Below, piece by piece: positions 17,827 through 26,428 of a stretch of 64,000 nucleotides of DNA; the first letter of the stretch is position 1, and every line of letters begins with the position of its first letter. A model generated the notes under the pieces. It had not been told where the DNA came from, made no database searches, and worked only from the letters and a program-made list of their open reading frames with translations. The translations under genes were made by a program, and so were the position numbers. The stretch lies in assembly GCF_005876855.1 (NCBI RefSeq), contig NZ_QLAE01000023.1, forward strand, positions 1 to 64,000. Reading direction: 5' to 3'. This DNA is from Stutzerimonas nosocomialis (GTDB taxonomy: Bacteria > Pseudomonadota > Gammaproteobacteria > Pseudomonadales > Pseudomonadaceae).

Positions 17827-19236
17827 TCAGAACGACTTGATCATGCGTCCGAGCAGCGCCATGGCGTTCTCGCTGCGCTGATCCCAGGCGTGCCCGTGGT
17901 TGAGCCGGGCGCAATTGCGAAAGCGCTGCGTGGCCGAGAAGATCGGCCCGGGGGCGAGGCTGATGCCCTGGGCCAGGGCCAGATGCAGCAGTTGCAGCGA
18001 GTCCACCGGCTCGGGGAATTCGAACCAGAGGAAATAGCCGCCGCCCGGTCGGGTCACGCGGGTGCTGGCCGGAAAATGCCGGGCGGCGGAGGCGAGCATC
18101 GCGCCCTGCTGCATTTCCAGCGTGTGGCGCAGCTTGCGCAGGTGGCGATCGTAACCGCCGTGCTGCAGGTAGTCGGCGATGGCCGCCTGGGCCGGGACCG
18201 ACGGGGAGATGGTGGTCATCAGCTTCAGCCGACTGACCTGCTCGGCGAAGCGTCCGGCCGCCACCCAGCCGACGCGATACCCGGGCGCCAGGCTCTTGGA
18301 AAAGGAGCCGCAGTGCATCACCAGCCCCTGGCGGTCCCGGCTCTTGACCGGCTTGGGCGGCTCCCGGGTGAAGTACAGCTCGGCGTAGACGTCGTCTTCG
18401 ATCAGCGGCACCTGATGTTGCTCGATCAGCGCGTAGAGCGCGTCCTTCTTCGCCTCGCCCATGCTGGCGCCGAGCGGGTTCTGCAGGCTGCTCATGAACC
18501 AGCAGGCCTTGATCGGCAGGCGCCGCAGGCTGTCGGCCAGCACGTCGAGGTCGATGCCTTCGCGCGGATGCACCGGAATTTCCACGGCCTTGAGCTTGAG
18601 CCGTTCGAGGACCTGCAGCGTGGCGTAGAAGGCGGGTGCCTCGATCGCCACCAGGTCGCCCGGCTCGGTGACGGCCTGCAGGCAGAGGTTGAGCGCCTCC
18701 ATGGCGCCGTTGGTGATGACCAGTTCCTCCAGCGGCAGCATCACGCCGCTGACCATGTAGCGCAGGGCGATCTGCCGGCGCAGGTCGGGATTGCCCGCGG
18801 TCATCTCCGCGATCACCGCGCCGGCCGGCATGTCGCGCACCGCGTGGGCCATGGAGCGGGCCAGGCGGGGCAGGGGGAACAGGCCCGGGCTGGGAAACGC
18901 CGAGCCGAAGGGCACGGTCTGCGGGTCCCGCAGCGAGGCCAGGACCGAAAACACCAGCTCGCTGACGCCGACCTCGGTGGTTTCGCCGGCGCGGGCGCTG
19001 ATGTCGGGCTCGTTGAGCGGGCGCTTGGCATGCTCGCGCACGAAGTAGCCGGAGCGGGCCCGGGCCTGGATCAGGCCGCGGTCTTCGAGCAGGTAATAGG
19101 CCTGGAAGACGGTCGAGGGGCTGACGCCGTAGGTCCTGCTGGCGTGCCGCACCGAGGGGATTCTCTCGCCGCCCTTGAGGACGCCGCTGCGGATCAGCTC
19201 GGCGATTTCATCCGCGAATCTTTCGTAGCGCTTCAT
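17827..19236 (-). CDS. MocR-type GntR regulator with aminotransferase domain
   Basis: A 469-residue regulator fusing an N-terminal GntR winged helix (about 1-75: MKRYERFADEIAELIRSGVLKGGERIPSVRHASRTYGVSPSTVFQAYYLLEDRGLIQARARSGYFV begins this way) to a class I aminotransferase-like domain. The PLP lysine lies in CGSFSKSLAPGYRVGW. Start MKRYER at 19236 follows AGGACAGG; the family usually begins there. MocR proteins bind PLP and control neighbouring metabolic genes. The nearest genes are ccoG upstream and the GNAT gene downstream, neither an obvious target. Confidence 0.9.
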   Translation of the reverse strand: MKRYERFADEIAELIRSGVLKGGERIPSVRHASRTYGVSPSTVFQAYYLLEDRGLIQARARSGYFVREHAKRPLNEPDISARAGETTEVGVSELVFSVLASLRDPQTVPFGSAFPSPGLFPLPRLARSMAHAVRDMPAGAVIAEMTAGNPDLRRQIALRYMVSGVMLPLEELVITNGAMEALNLCLQAVTEPGDLVAIEAPAFYATLQVLERLKLKAVEIPVHPREGIDLDVLADSLRRLPIKACWFMSSLQNPLGASMGEAKKDALYALIEQHQVPLIEDDVYAELYFTREPPKPVKSRDRQGLVMHCGSFSKSLAPGYRVGWVAAGRFAEQVSRLKLMTTISPSVPAQAAIADYLQHGGYDRHLRKLRHTLEMQQGAMLASAARHFPASTRVTRPGGGYFLWFEFPEPVDSLQLLHLALAQGISLAPGPIFSATQRFRNCARLNHGHAWDQRSENAMALLGRMIKSF

Positions 19237-19344
19237 CCTGTCCTGGCCTGGCATGTAGGGCGCCGGACAGTCTACTGATCCCGTCATCACAAAGGCACTT
19301 TCCGGGTGTGTGGCGCAACGGCCGCCCTGTCGGCGGCCGTGCGC

Positions 19345-20754
19345 TCAGCGGTTGGCGGGCGCCACGAAGGTGCTCGGGCTGCTGGTGCGGCTGGCCGGGT
19401 CGTGCAGGTCTTCGAGGTTGAACCGGATGCGGCTGGCGGTCTGGCCGGTTTCCCGCAGGCGCGCCACGCTGACGGGCAGGTCGACGATCTCGCCGGGCGC
19501 CAGGGCGATTTCCTGCCGGCCCCTGAGGGCGTAGTCCTCGCCCGAGACCGACACGCGGTACTGGCGCGGCTGCTGCGTCTTGTTGATGAGCTTGAGGCTG
19601 TACATGTTCTCGATCTGGCCGGCGGTGTTTTCCCGGAACAGCGTGCGATCGCGGGTGACGTCCAGCGACAGCAGCGGCCGCGCCTCGAGCGCCCAGGCGA
19701 AGGCGCCTAGCATCACCAGCAGGGCCATGGCATAGCCCACCAGGCGCGGGCGCCACAGGCGGGTCTTGCCGCCTTCGAGCGCCCGTTCGGAGGTGTAGCG
19801 CACCAGGCCACGGGCGTAGCCCATCCAGTCCATCACCGAGTCGCAGGCATCGATGCAGGCGCCGCAGCTCAGGCAGTCGAGTTGCAGGCCGTCGCGGATG
19901 TCGATGCCGGTGGGGCAGACCTGCACGCAGATGCTGCAGTCGATGCAGTCGCCGAGCCCCTGGGCGGCCGGGTCGCTGTCCTTGCGCCGCGGCCCGCGGT
20001 TCTCGCCGCGCGTCGCGTCGTAGGAAATGATCAGCGTGTCGGCGTCGAACATCACGCTCTGGAAGCGCGAGTAGGGGCACATGTGTACGCAGACCTTCTC
20101 GCGCAGCCAGCCGGCGTTGAGGTAGGTCGCGGCGGTGAAGAAGAACAGCCAGAACGCGGTTTGCCCATCGAGGCTGAGGCTGAACAGGTCGACTACCAGC
20201 GCCCGCACGGGGGTGAAATAGCCGACGAAGGCGATCGCGGTTGCCAGGCTCACCGCGAGCCAGAGCCCGTGCTTGGCCGAGCGGCGCAACAGCTTGCCGA
20301 GGCTCCAGGGCGCGGCGTCGAGCCTGATCCGCCTGAGCCGGTCGCCTTCGGTGACCTTTTCGGCCCACATGAAGATCCAGGTCCAGGTGCTCTGCGGGCA
20401 GGCGTAGCCGCACCAGACGCGGCCGGCCAGCACGGTGATGAAGAACAGGCCGAACGCGGCGATGATCAGCAGCGCCGAGAGCAGGATGAAATCCTGCGGC
20501 CAGAAGGTTGCGCCAAAGATGTGGAACTGCCGCTTGCCCAGGTCCCAGAGCACCGCCTGGCGGCCGTCGACGTTCAGCCAGGCGGTGCCGAAGAACAACA
20601 GGAACAGCAGGGCGCCGGTGACGAGGCGAAGGGTGCGGATCGTGCCGGTGAAGCTGCGGGTATGGATCGGACCACCGCTGCGAGCGGGCGTCAGGCGTAC
20701 GGGCCGGCCAGGGTCGAGGGTGTCGATGAGGGTGGCGGGAATTCGTTCGGTCAT
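19345..20754 (-). CDS. ccoG: Cytochrome c oxidase accessory protein CcoG (FixG/RdxA)
   Basis: CcoG is a membrane iron-sulfur protein that reduces Cu(II) for assembly of the cbb3 cytochrome oxidase. The 469-residue protein starts MTERIPATLID at 20754. It has about five membrane helices with VWCGYACPQSTWTW and CVHMCPYSRFQ. Two ferredoxin-type clusters follow, CIDCSICVQVCPTG and CLSCGACIDACDS. An Ig-like C-terminal domain ends the protein. No ccoNOPQ or ccoHIS genes are in this window, so this copy is separated from its usual operon or is a second copy. Confidence 0.93.
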   Translation of the reverse strand: MTERIPATLIDTLDPGRPVRLTPARSGGPIHTRSFTGTIRTLRLVTGALLFLLFFGTAWLNVDGRQAVLWDLGKRQFHIFGATFWPQDFILLSALLIIAAFGLFFITVLAGRVWCGYACPQSTWTWIFMWAEKVTEGDRLRRIRLDAAPWSLGKLLRRSAKHGLWLAVSLATAIAFVGYFTPVRALVVDLFSLSLDGQTAFWLFFFTAATYLNAGWLREKVCVHMCPYSRFQSVMFDADTLIISYDATRGENRGPRRKDSDPAAQGLGDCIDCSICVQVCPTGIDIRDGLQLDCLSCGACIDACDSVMDWMGYARGLVRYTSERALEGGKTRLWRPRLVGYAMALLVMLGAFAWALEARPLLSLDVTRDRTLFRENTAGQIENMYSLKLINKTQQPRQYRVSVSGEDYALRGRQEIALAPGEIVDLPVSVARLRETGQTASRIRFNLEDLHDPASRTSSPSTFVAPANR

Positions 20755-20891
20755 GGCGCGCGGCCCCTTGGACTGTTCAGGCCGGCGCATGATCCCCGCC
20801 GATCTGTGTGGATAACAGCCTCAGCTGAACGATAAAAAAGCGGATCAGAAGGGTGGCGCGGTGCGGCTATCAGAACAGGCCTGAAGCAGCC

Positions 20892-20905
20892 TTGATCCAG
20901 GTCAG
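20892..20905 (-). promoter_or_regulatory. Anr/FNR-like box upstream of ccoG
   Basis: TTGATCCAGGTCAG matches the FNR/Anr consensus TTGAT-N4-ATCAA at eight of ten positions. It lies 137 bases upstream of the ccoG ATG and 200 bases upstream of the divergent cidA-like gene. Oxygen-responsive control of ccoG would make sense; the imperfect right half lowers confidence. The remainder of the 351-base gap (20755-21105) shows no gene. Confidence 0.45.
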
Positions 20906-21105
20906 CCCGACAGAGGTGGCACGCCTTCTGATATGGTTTTGCGCATCACATCTGCGTCTGTTTCAGTGTGGCGCACCTGGGCGATAGTCCTTTGCTTGGT
21001 GCGCGCGTCGCGGGATGCGTCGAAGACGCCTGGCCACGACCGGTGGTATATGGTCGCTCGGCCGACGCACCGCGCCCCGTTCCGAATGATGTCTGGAGAC
21101 CCCTG

Positions 21106-21474
21106 ATGATCTTGAAAGGCCTGACCTGGCTGGTCCTGCTGCAGCTTCTGGGCAGCGTGCTGAACCTGTTGCTGCTGCCGGCGCTGCCCGGGCCGATCAT
21201 CGGCATGGCCCTGCTGTTCGGCTGGCTGCTGCTGCGCCGTGGCATTCCACAGCCGCTGGAGCAGGCGGCGGGCGTCCTGTTGCAGTACCTGCCGCTGCTG
21301 CTGGTGGTCCCGGCGACCGGGATCATGGTCAGCGGCGAGGCGTTGCTCGGCGATCTGCCGGCGATCGCGGCGGGGCTGGTGGTCTCGCTGCTGGTCACCG
21401 TGCCGTTCTGCGGATGGCTGATGCAGCGTCTGGCGCAGCGCATGGATGCGGCCGGAACGGAGAAGGACGCATGA
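21106..21474 (+). CDS. CidA/LrgA family holin-like protein
   Basis: A 122-residue membrane protein with four hydrophobic segments. It begins MILKGLTWLVLLQLLGSVLNLLLLPALPGPIIGMALLFGWLLL in the family pattern, with LLQYLPLLLVVPATGIMV after it. Start ATG 21106 is preceded by CTGGAGACCC; the longer in-frame extension upstream is not family-like. CidA/LrgA proteins are proposed to affect murein hydrolase export or carbon overflow transport. Its stop overlaps the lrgB-like start (ATGA, 21471-21474). Confidence 0.9.
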   Translation: MILKGLTWLVLLQLLGSVLNLLLLPALPGPIIGMALLFGWLLLRRGIPQPLEQAAGVLLQYLPLLLVVPATGIMVSGEALLGDLPAIAAGLVVSLLVTVPFCGWLMQRLAQRMDAAGTEKDA

Positions 21475-22178
21475 GCGGGTTCGACTGGCACGCCCTGTGG
21501 GTCATGGTGCGCGAGCACCCGATGTTTCCGGTCGGCCTGACGCTGGTCGCCTTCCAGCTGGCGCTGCTGGTCTACCGGCGCAGCGGCTGGCTGGTGCTGC
21601 AGCCGGTGCTGGTGGCGATGCTGCTGGTGGTCGCCGCGCTGCACCTCGGTGGGCTGGACTACGCACGCTACCGCGAAGGCGCCTCGCCGATCGCGCTGCT
21701 GCTCGGGCCGGCCACGGTGGCGCTGGCCGTACCCCTGTATCGCCACCTCAAGCGCATCCGCCAGCTGTTCTGGCCGATCCTGCTGACGCTCGTCGCCGGC
21801 GGCGTGCTGGGGGTGGCGATCACCCTCGGCGTCGCCTGGCTGCTGGGCGCCGAACTGACCGTGCTGATGAGCCTGGCGCCGAAGTCGGCCACCATGCCGA
21901 TCGCCATGCTGGTGGCCGAGCAGCTGGGTGGCATCGCGGCGCTGGCGGCGGTGTTCGTGATGCTGACCGGGGTGATCGGAACCGCGCTCGGCCCGCTGCT
22001 GCTGCGCTGGGCCGGCGTCGACAACCCCGCCGCGCGCGGCTTGAGCTATGGCATCAACGCCCACGCCATCGGCACCGCGCGGGCGCTGGAGGAAGGGGAC
22101 GAGTGCGGCGCCTTCGCCGCCCTCGGCATGAGCCTGCTGGGCGTGATGATCGCCCTGACTCTGCCGCTGATGCTCTGA
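21471..22178 (+). CDS. LrgB/CidB family membrane protein
   Basis: A 235-residue membrane protein, co-translated with the CidA-like gene. It carries the LrgB signatures FQLALLVYRRSGWLVLQPVL, LLLGPATVALAVPLYRHLKRI, MSLAPKSATMPIAMLVAEQLGG and GINAHAIGTARALEEGDECGAFAALGMSL. The pair acts together; the modern view includes pyruvate or glycolate transport as well as lysis control. No adjacent LysR regulator is seen. Confidence 0.92.
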   Translation: MSGFDWHALWVMVREHPMFPVGLTLVAFQLALLVYRRSGWLVLQPVLVAMLLVVAALHLGGLDYARYREGASPIALLLGPATVALAVPLYRHLKRIRQLFWPILLTLVAGGVLGVAITLGVAWLLGAELTVLMSLAPKSATMPIAMLVAEQLGGIAALAAVFVMLTGVIGTALGPLLLRWAGVDNPAARGLSYGINAHAIGTARALEEGDECGAFAALGMSLLGVMIALTLPLML

Positions 22179-22230
22179 GCCCTCGGCGAATGGCCAGGTT
22201 CCTGGCTAGCCGGATCAGGTTGCTGCAAGG

Positions 22231-22476
22231 TCAGCGCGAGGCCTCGAGCAGATCGAGCGCCTCGCCCAGCACCTGCACGGATTGGGCGTGGTCGCCGGCT
22301 TCATGAAACGCCTCGCCCTGGGCGCGCAGCTGCTGCACCTGCTCCAGGGTCGCCGGGTCGCTGGGCGGGTTGGCCTCGAGCTGCTGGTCGATCTCGGCCA
22401 TGTCGCTCGGGCAGTGCATCGCCCACAACGGAGCGCTGAGGAGGGTGGCGGCAATGAAGGCGATCGTGCGGCGCAT
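22231..22476 (-). CDS. Small periplasmic protein with helical repeat
   Basis: An 81-residue protein starting at 22476 behind GGGAGACACC. The signal peptide is MRRTIAFIAATLLSAPLWA, with cleavage before MHCPSDM. The remaining 60 residues are helical, and QAQGEAFHEAGDHAQSVQVLGEALDLL-like spacing resembles a single TPR unit. Function unknown. It is convergent with lrgB and divergent from the TauE/SafE gene. Confidence 0.75.
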   Translation of the reverse strand: MRRTIAFIAATLLSAPLWAMHCPSDMAEIDQQLEANPPSDPATLEQVQQLRAQGEAFHEAGDHAQSVQVLGEALDLLEASR

Positions 22477-22648
22477 GGCGGTGTCTCCCTGGGTGGTCCA
22501 GCGAGTATAGAAAGCATCGGACGGGTTGCCCGTCATGTGATGCCTTCCGGCCCGATGGGGCGGGGACGCTGACGAACGGCGCGTCGCGATACCGGTCTTG
22601 CGCCGATTCAGGCACAGTTGCGCACCAGGAAAATCATGGAGCGGGTCG

Positions 22649-23380
22649 ATGGAGCTGGCGTTCTGTATCGCGGTGTTCGTGCTGGCCGGGGTGGTCAAGG
22701 GCGTGGTGGGCATGGGCCTGCCCACGGTGGCCATCGGCATGCTGGCGGTGGTGATGAGCCCGGCGCAGGCGTCGGCCCTGCTGCTGGCGCCGTCGATGGC
22801 GACCAACCTCTGGCAGCTGTGGGCCGGACCCGCGCTGCGACCCTTGCTGATACGGCTGTGGCCGATGATGGTCGCGGTAACCCTCGGTACGCTGATCACC
22901 ACGCGCTGGATGGTCGGCTCGGGCAGCCCCTGGGTGTCCGCGGCCCTGGGCGCGACCCTGATTCTCTATGCCGTCATCGGGCTGAAGTCGGTCCGCCTCA
23001 GGGTGCCGTCACGCGGCGAGCGGGGCGTCTCGATCCTGGTCGGCTTCGTCACCGGGCTGGTCACCGGCCTGACCGGTGTGTTCGTCATTCCGGCGGTGCC
23101 CTACCTGCAGGCCCTCGGGCTGGACAAGGAGAGCCTGATCCAGGCGCTCGGCCTCTCGTTCACCGTCTCGACCCTGGCGCTGGGCCTCGGCCTGCTGCTG
23201 CACGGCGGTACCCAGGCGATCGACTTCGGCGCATCGGCCATGCTGGTACTGCCCGCGCTGCTCGGGCTCGGGTTGGGGCAGTGGGTTCGCCAGCGGCTGA
23301 GCGAGGCGGTGTTCCGCAAGGCGTTCTTCATCGGCTTGCTGTTGCTCGGCATCCAGGCGCTGGTGCGGGCATTTCTCTGA
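22649..23380 (+). CDS. TauE/SafE (TSUP) family transporter
   Basis: A 243-residue membrane protein with about seven or eight helices. The two characteristic half-repeats are visible: ELAFCIAVFVLAGVVKGVVGMGLPTVAIGML, and VSILVGFVTGLVTGLTGVFVIPAVPYLQALGL. Start ATG 22649 follows GGAGCGGGTCG. Family members export sulfite, sulfoacetate or other organosulfur anions; nothing nearby fixes the substrate. Its stop lies 5 bases from the convergent phosphatase gene. Confidence 0.9.
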   Translation: MELAFCIAVFVLAGVVKGVVGMGLPTVAIGMLAVVMSPAQASALLLAPSMATNLWQLWAGPALRPLLIRLWPMMVAVTLGTLITTRWMVGSGSPWVSAALGATLILYAVIGLKSVRLRVPSRGERGVSILVGFVTGLVTGLTGVFVIPAVPYLQALGLDKESLIQALGLSFTVSTLALGLGLLLHGGTQAIDFGASAMLVLPALLGLGLGQWVRQRLSEAVFRKAFFIGLLLLGIQALVRAFL

Positions 23381-23385
23381 ACGGG

Positions 23386-23952
23386 TCAGTCGCCTGGCTT
23401 GCGGTAGGTGCTCGGGTGCCAGTAATCGCGCAGAAATAGTAACTGCGGGCCTTTCCAGCCCTGCGCGCGCAGATGCCGGGCGATCAGGATGTTCATGATC
23501 CCGTGCCCCATCAGCAGCACGCTTCCGTGCTCCTGGGCCAGGGCGATCAACCGCTCGGCCGCCTGCCTTGCGCGTTCGCTGGACTGGCCGATCGACTCGG
23601 TATGGCGCGAGAAGCCGAGGAACCAGGCGCCGCGGAACAGGGTTCGCCAGACCCTGACCGGCAGCCGCGGGAAGTCGAGGTCGGGGTAGGGCAGGTGGGC
23701 CTCGGCGAATAGCCGGTCGTTGACGCACTGCGGCTCGCCCACCAGGTGATGGGTCGATTGCTGGCATCTCGACAATGAACTGCTGACGACGGCTCCGGCT
23801 TCGTCGGCGAGCTGCTGCAGGGCTGCCGGAAGCGGTTTCTCGATGATGTCGGCCTGGTTGTAGCCCTCGATCCAGGTCTTCATCTCGCGTGGCGTGCACC
23901 AGCGAGCCCCGTTGTGATCGGGCTCGCCGTGGCGTACCAGGGTGATCTGCAT
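23386..23952 (-). CDS. Histidine phosphatase family protein
   Basis: A 188-residue protein with the phosphoglycerate-mutase-like fold. The catalytic motif LVRHGEPDHNG (nucleophile His8) is at the N-terminus. The second conserved histidine is in LLMGHGIMNILIARHL. Length and simple architecture fit SixA/CobC-like phosphatases, but the substrate is not evident. It starts at 23952. Confidence 0.85.
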   Translation of the reverse strand: MQITLVRHGEPDHNGARWCTPREMKTWIEGYNQADIIEKPLPAALQQLADEAGAVVSSSLSRCQQSTHHLVGEPQCVNDRLFAEAHLPYPDLDFPRLPVRVWRTLFRGAWFLGFSRHTESIGQSSERARQAAERLIALAQEHGSVLLMGHGIMNILIARHLRAQGWKGPQLLFLRDYWHPSTYRKPGD

Positions 23953-24055
23953 GAACGCACTCCGATTGCGAAAGGGCCGCCCGGAAGGGGACGGCCCGGC
24001 AATCGATAGGACCTTGCCGGTCGCCGGTGGTGCGCCATGCGCGTGGTGAAGGCGC

Positions 24056-24217
24056 TCAGCGCTCCTGGGCCAGCGGCCGCTGTCCGGCACTGCGCCGCCC
24101 CTGCAACGCCTCGCCGGCATCGAGTCCGCTCGGGCGAGCCTGGCGCCAGGCGTCGAGCCCCCTGGGTTCCGGGGCGTTGCGGGCGCACTGGGCGATCAAT
24201 CGTTGCAATCTGCTCAT
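24056..24217 (-). CDS. Hypothetical 53-residue protein with strong ribosome binding site
   Basis: A short ORF begins at 24217 immediately behind AGGAGGCTGTG, an ideal Shine-Dalgarno sequence. The peptide (MSRLQRLIAQCARNAPEPRG...) is basic, rich in Arg, Gln and Ala, and has no signal peptide or membrane segment. No domain was recognised. The near-perfect ribosome binding site is the main reason to list it. Confidence 0.45.
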   Translation of the reverse strand: MSRLQRLIAQCARNAPEPRGLDAWRQARPSGLDAGEALQGRRSAGQRPLAQER

Positions 24218-24360
24218 CACAGCCTCCTGTTCGCCGCGGTTCGGCAGCAACAGGCTAAGCGCATGGACATGACCAAAGCGTGTCAGCGCCGGGACGGGCG
24301 ACGAGTGGGAGCCTCTTCGTGATGGAGGATGGGGCGCAGGAAGGGCTGGGTCCTCATGCG

Positions 24361-24933
24361 TTACGGTTGGCTCATGATCTCCTGGTAGCGGGTCTGGAAC
24401 TGCTCGTAACTCAGGTTCTCCTGGCGCAGTTCATACAGTTGCTGCGCCTTGGTCGGGGAGCCGTCCTCACGCAACGCCGGCATGGCTCCTTGACCGAGCC
24501 CGGTCGCCCCGTTCGGAAAGAGCTGGTCGGTGAGTTCGGCGATCTTGGTTTCGGCGTCGATGAACTTGTCCAGCCGGCCGCCCCCGGAGCGCGAGTCATA
24601 CAGCGCCTGACCAACCTGCCGACCCTTGTTGAAGACCCGGATATCGGCGTACTTCATGTACAGGGCCATGTCCCAGCCCCACTGGCCGATATAGGTGGTG
24701 GACAGATCGCAGGTGCGAGGGCTGGTGTTGGGCTTGAGTTCGCGCACCGTGAAGCCCTTGCTCTGCAGCAGCGACTTGTAGGTGGTGTTGAAACCCTGGC
24801 GCAGCCCCTCGGCGGGGATCGCACAGATTTCGGTGGGCAGATCGGCGGTCAATTCGGCCGGGGTCACGGTCTGCTTGATGCTGCATCCGCTGAGGAGCAC
24901 GGCTGCGGTCAGAAATGCTGTCGCTTTGTACAT
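24361..24933 (-). CDS. Putative lipoprotein (Sbal_3080-like)
   Basis: A 190-residue predicted lipoprotein. The signal ends in the lipobox LSGC (MYKATAFLTAAVLLSGCSIKQ). The mature protein contains LPTEICAIPAEGLRQGF, CDLSTTYIGQWGWDMALYMKYADIRVFNKG and a GGGRLDKFIDAETKIAELTDQLFP helix. These resemble the Sbal_3080 lipoprotein family. Function is unknown. The 505 bases upstream (24934-25438) hold no gene I can support. Confidence 0.8.
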   Translation of the reverse strand: MYKATAFLTAAVLLSGCSIKQTVTPAELTADLPTEICAIPAEGLRQGFNTTYKSLLQSKGFTVRELKPNTSPRTCDLSTTYIGQWGWDMALYMKYADIRVFNKGRQVGQALYDSRSGGGRLDKFIDAETKIAELTDQLFPNGATGLGQGAMPALREDGSPTKAQQLYELRQENLSYEQFQTRYQEIMSQP

Positions 24934-25438
24934 CGGAACGGTCCCTGTCGTTGAGGCGGTCTGCTGGAGGGGCGGCAGGCGGGTGAATGTGCCGTTCGGG
25001 CGGAGCCGAACGGTCGGGGACGCAACCATAGCGCATGATTGCATAGGGCCACTAGTCGTCGTTTGCCTGCCCTCGAAGCTCGACTGAATCACATCTGGCG
25101 GGTGTCGGCGGGCCGAGCGCCAGGCGGTGCGCGAACACCGGGGCGCCCCGGATGTCCATCAGGTAGTGCCGGTCCGCCCAATGCCAAGGCGTTCCATTCG
25201 AGGATGCGAATCCTTCCGGTCGTGGCGCTCCGATCCTGGCCCAGCGCTGTTCGCCCTCACGGTCCGAGGGCCCGAGCTGGCAGGCCTGCGGTCGACGGGT
25301 GAGGGATGTGCCGATCCGGCCCCGGTGGGCGTCAACCGGGCCGGCAGCAACATCCGCATTGGTTGGGCTGCTGCAGCGCGGGGCGTGCCCTGGCGCTGGA
25401 ACTCTTCGACACGGGCCGCCATGCGGCAGGACAGTGAA

Positions 25439-26428
25439 ATGACGCAGATTGAAGGCATACCCGCAGGGCTGAATCCGGCCGACATGGGCGAGCGCGAGTT
25501 TCGTGAGCTCGCCGACAACGCCCCAGTGATGATCTGGCGTTCGCGGCCGGACAAGCTGTGCGACTGGTTCAACAGGCCGTGGCAGGCGTTCGCCGGCAAG
25601 AGCCAGGCGCAGCTGTTCGGCTACGGGTGGGCCGAAGACGTGCATCCGGACGACTTCGAGCGCTGCGTCTCCATCTACCAGACCGCCTTCGATGCGCGCG
25701 AACCCTTCACCATGCCGTATCGCCTCAAGCGCCACGACGGCGTGTATCGCTGGCTGCTCGACAACGGCGCGCCGTACTACCGCAACGGCGCCTTTGCCGG
25801 CTACTTCGGCAGCTGCATCGACATCACCGAGCAGCGCGATCTGGAGGAGCACCAGCGGGTGCTGCTGGCCGAGCTCAATCACCGGGTCAAGAACAACCTG
25901 CAACTGATCATCGCCTTCCTCCAGCTGTCCCGGAACCAGGCCTCGGGCGAGGAGGCGAAAGCCCTGCTGCAGGCCGCCATCAGCCGTGTGCACGGCATCG
26001 GTGCGGTGCAGGAAGAGCTGCACCGCAGCAGCAGCGGCACGGTGGACCTGGGTGACTACCTGCCGAACCTGGTGCGCGCCATCCTCAACGCCGAAAGCGG
26101 CGGGACGGCGATGCTGACCGCGCAGACCCAGTCGGTGCCGGTCTCGTTCCAGCTGGCCTCGACCCTGGGGCTGATCGTCAACGAACTGGTCATCAGCGCG
26201 GCGCGGCAAGGCCACGTCGGCGAAGTGGGCCTGCGGGTGCGCCGGGTGGGCGAGGCCAGCGCCGAAGTCTCGCTGAGCGATGCCGGCTGCGGTTTCGGCG
26301 AAGCGCTGGCAGAGGAGGGCAATCCGGGCCAGGGGCTGATGGAGGCGCTCGCCCACCGCTGCGGCGCCCGACTCGCGCGCGAAGGCGGCGACGGTAGCCG
26401 CGTCGCCCTGACCTTCGCCATCGCCTAG
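25439..26428 (+). CDS. PAS-domain HisKA_2 sensor kinase with altered N box
   Basis: A 329-residue cytosolic kinase. A PAS domain at about 18-132 (NAPVMIWRSRPDKLCDWFNRPW, DDFERCVSIYQTAF, GVYRWLLDNGAPYY) is followed by the HisKA_2 motif LAELNHRVKNNLQLI with His148. The ATPase domain has DAGCGFGE and GQGLMEALAHRCGARL. In this family the N box reads NELxTNA; here it is NELVISA, so the asparagine that normally holds Mg is Ser253. Start at 25439 is behind AGGACAGTGAA; an ATG at 25421 is an alternative. No response regulator is adjacent. Confidence 0.85.
   Translation: MTQIEGIPAGLNPADMGEREFRELADNAPVMIWRSRPDKLCDWFNRPWQAFAGKSQAQLFGYGWAEDVHPDDFERCVSIYQTAFDAREPFTMPYRLKRHDGVYRWLLDNGAPYYRNGAFAGYFGSCIDITEQRDLEEHQRVLLAELNHRVKNNLQLIIAFLQLSRNQASGEEAKALLQAAISRVHGIGAVQEELHRSSSGTVDLGDYLPNLVRAILNAESGGTAMLTAQTQSVPVSFQLASTLGLIVNELVISAARQGHVGEVGLRVRRVGEASAEVSLSDAGCGFGEALAEEGNPGQGLMEALAHRCGARLAREGGDGSRVALTFAIA

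Noticed and set aside
25052-25300. Minus-strand frame with protein-like stretches (GTPWHWADRHYLMDIRG)
   Set aside because: No start, no ribosome binding site and no recognised family; it may be a gene remnant but cannot be supported by reading alone. A translated search would decide.
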